NCBI GenBank assembly: GCA_964407285.1
Contig: CAYOVG010000390.1
Coordinates: 1-6,151, forward strand
Direction: 5' to 3'
DNA from: CAYOVG01 sp964407285
GTDB lineage: Bacteria > Desulfobacterota > Syntrophobacteria > Syntrophobacterales > Syntrophobacteraceae
DNA: 6,151 nucleotides
Made by a program: the position numbers and the translations under genes. The notes under the pieces were generated by a model. The model was not told the DNA's origin. It saw nothing but the letters and a program-made list of their open reading frames with translations, and did not search any database. The stretch's first letter is position 1; every line of letters begins with the position of its first letter. Shown in pieces: positions 5,045-6,151 of this stretch.

Positions 5045-6151
5045 AGCGGACGCAATCCACTTAAAATCCTGATGTATTCTCATGACACGTATGGGTTGGG
5101 ACACATAAGGAGAAGCCTCGCCATCGCGGGGAGTCTGCGGCGGTGTCCCGCGAATGTGCTCATACTGACCGGGTCCCCCATGGTGGGGCGATTCGACATA
5201 CCCATGGGGATTGATTTCGTACGGATTCCCGGAATGATCAAAGTCACCGGCGAGCAGTACCTCCCCCTTTCCATGAAGCTCGATACGGCGGAAGTCCTGG
5301 ACATCAGGAAAGGGCTCATCCTTGCGACGGCGATGGCGTTCCGTCCCCACTTCTTCATCGTGGACAAGGCGCCGCTCGGGCTCAAGCGGGAAGTGGTGGA
5401 CACGCTCATGTGGCTGGATTCCGAACTGCCGTCCTGCAAAACCATCCTCGGTCTTCGGGACATTATGGACGATGCGACTTCGACCATCGAGGAGTGGACC
5501 GCGAAGGGCGTCTACGACGCCATGGACCGGCTCTACGATGAGGTGTGGGTTTACGGCAGCAGGGAGTTCTACGATCCTGTGGTCGAGTATCGCATACCTT
5601 CGCATGTGGCCGGGAAGGTCCACTTCACGGGCTACATACCCAGGCAGATTCCCCTGGCTTCGGAAGTCGATGCGGTGCGCGCCGAACTGGGCATAAGAGA
5701 CGGTGAGAAGATCGTCCTGGTCACGACGGGAGGAGGGGGAGACGGCTACCCCGTGGTGGACGTATTCCTGGAAGCTTTCGAGAAGGAGCCCCTTCCCGAC
5801 GGATGCCGCGCGGTGATCGTGACGGGGCCGTTTCTTTCTCCGGCGCATTATGATAATGTGGTTCGGAGGAGCCGCGGGCGGGGGGTTGTCGTTCTCAAGT
5901 TCCATCGTTTCATGGAAGGGCTCATCGGCGCCTCGCAGGTCGTGATCAGCATGGGGGGATATAATACGGTTTGTGAAATCGTCAGCCAGGGGAAGCCGCT
6001 TCTGATCGTTCCCCGCACCGTCCCCCGGGAGGAACAACTCATAAGAGCGCAGGTTCTGTGCGAACGCGGATTCTGCGACTACCTGCATCCCGACGGGCTC
6101 TCGCCGACCGCCCTTCGCCGGAGGGTGTTGAAGCTCCTCGACAACGGGTCC
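5042..6151 (+). CDS. MurG-like glycosyltransferase, COG4671 type (3' end cut)
   Basis: Seen: 370 codons with no stop before the window edge. The N-terminal domain begins KILMYSHDTYGLGHIRRSLAIA, the glycine-rich start of GT-B enzymes, and continues ILTGSPMVGRFDIP, FRPHFFIVDKAPLG and TILGLRDIMDD. The C-terminal nucleotide-sugar domain (from about residue 222) has IVLVTTGGGGDGYPVVD, LKFHRFMEGLIGASQVVISMGGYNTVCEIVSQGKPLLIVPR and EEQLIRAQVLCERG, the GT28/MurG-type donor-binding signature. The YSHDTYGLGH, FIVDKAPLG and GLRDIMDD combination is typical of the predicted glycosyltransferases in COG4671, about 380-400 residues long, so only a little is missing. Donor and acceptor are unknown; a cell-surface glycan or glycolipid role is likely. 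Start: TTG 5042 follows GAGAGG (5031-5036) at five bases and places the first strand at residue 7, as expected. ATG 4961 is in frame but has a poor ribosome site and adds 27 unconserved-looking residues; ATG 5072 would delete the first strand. Confidence 0.9.
   Translation, partial: MSGRNPLKILMYSHDTYGLGHIRRSLAIAGSLRRCPANVLILTGSPMVGRFDIPMGIDFVRIPGMIKVTGEQYLPLSMKLDTAEVLDIRKGLILATAMAFRPHFFIVDKAPLGLKREVVDTLMWLDSELPSCKTILGLRDIMDDATSTIEEWTAKGVYDAMDRLYDEVWVYGSREFYDPVVEYRIPSHVAGKVHFTGYIPRQIPLASEVDAVRAELGIRDGEKIVLVTTGGGGDGYPVVDVFLEAFEKEPLPDGCRAVIVTGPFLSPAHYDNVVRRSRGRGVVVLKFHRFMEGLIGASQVVISMGGYNTVCEIVSQGKPLLIVPRTVPREEQLIRAQVLCERGFCDYLHPDGLSPTALRRRVLKLLDNGS

Noticed and set aside
4949..6088. 379-codon open frame on the minus strand across the glycosyltransferase
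   Set aside because: The plus-strand frame encodes a full GT-B glycosyltransferase; the minus frame is His/Arg-rich without domain pattern, a shadow.

Overview
This is a GC-rich 6.15 kb window of bacterial chromosome from a Gram-negative organism. The evidence for Gram-negative is a lipoprotein, a signal-peptide-bearing outer-membrane beta-barrel protein ending in Phe, strong GGAGG-type ribosome sites and intergenic palindromes. The mix of genes, the REP-like GGGCGGGG palindromes and a possible sigma-54 promoter suggest Desulfobacterota (former Deltaproteobacteria, e.g. a Syntrophobacter-like lineage). That placement is inference from general familiarity; there is no rRNA or other marker gene here to prove it.

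Layout. A degenerate AACCCGN tandem repeat sits at the left edge (9-29). Two minus-strand genes follow: a B12-binding-domain radical SAM protein of unknown substrate (49-1692, alternative upstream starts to 1758) and, upstream of it, a small heat-shock protein of the Hsp20 family (1856-2344). Between them is a perfect 12-bp hairpin (1754-1783). Hsp20 is transcribed divergently from a small lipoprotein (2619-3137) with an Ala/Pro-rich linker and a helical C-terminal domain resembling sll1863-type stress proteins. The lipoprotein gene ends in a good intrinsic terminator (3152-3188). Next come a regulatory-looking gap of about 370 bp containing GTAC-rich repeats and a sigma-54-like promoter (3431-3447), then an outer-membrane beta-barrel gene (3560-4399). 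A roughly 640-bp gap follows, holding a cluster of palindromes (4456-4590) and two possible sigma-70 promoters. The window ends inside a MurG-like glycosyltransferase of the COG4671 type (5042 to the window edge), which probably starts at TTG.

How the genes may work together. Hsp20 (cytoplasmic chaperone) and the divergent lipoprotein (envelope) share one intergenic region, which makes a joint stress response plausible. The outer-membrane protein and the glycosyltransferase look like independent envelope-related units, each with its own leader. No defence system, mobile element with a transposase, CRISPR array, tRNA or rRNA is visible. I see no clear evidence of a wholly new biological system. 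The most interesting items are the small-scale signals: the hairpin over the alternative radical SAM starts, matching inverted 11-mers on both sides of the lipoprotein gene, the attenuator-like hairpin in its leader, the sigma-54 candidate, and the palindrome cluster.
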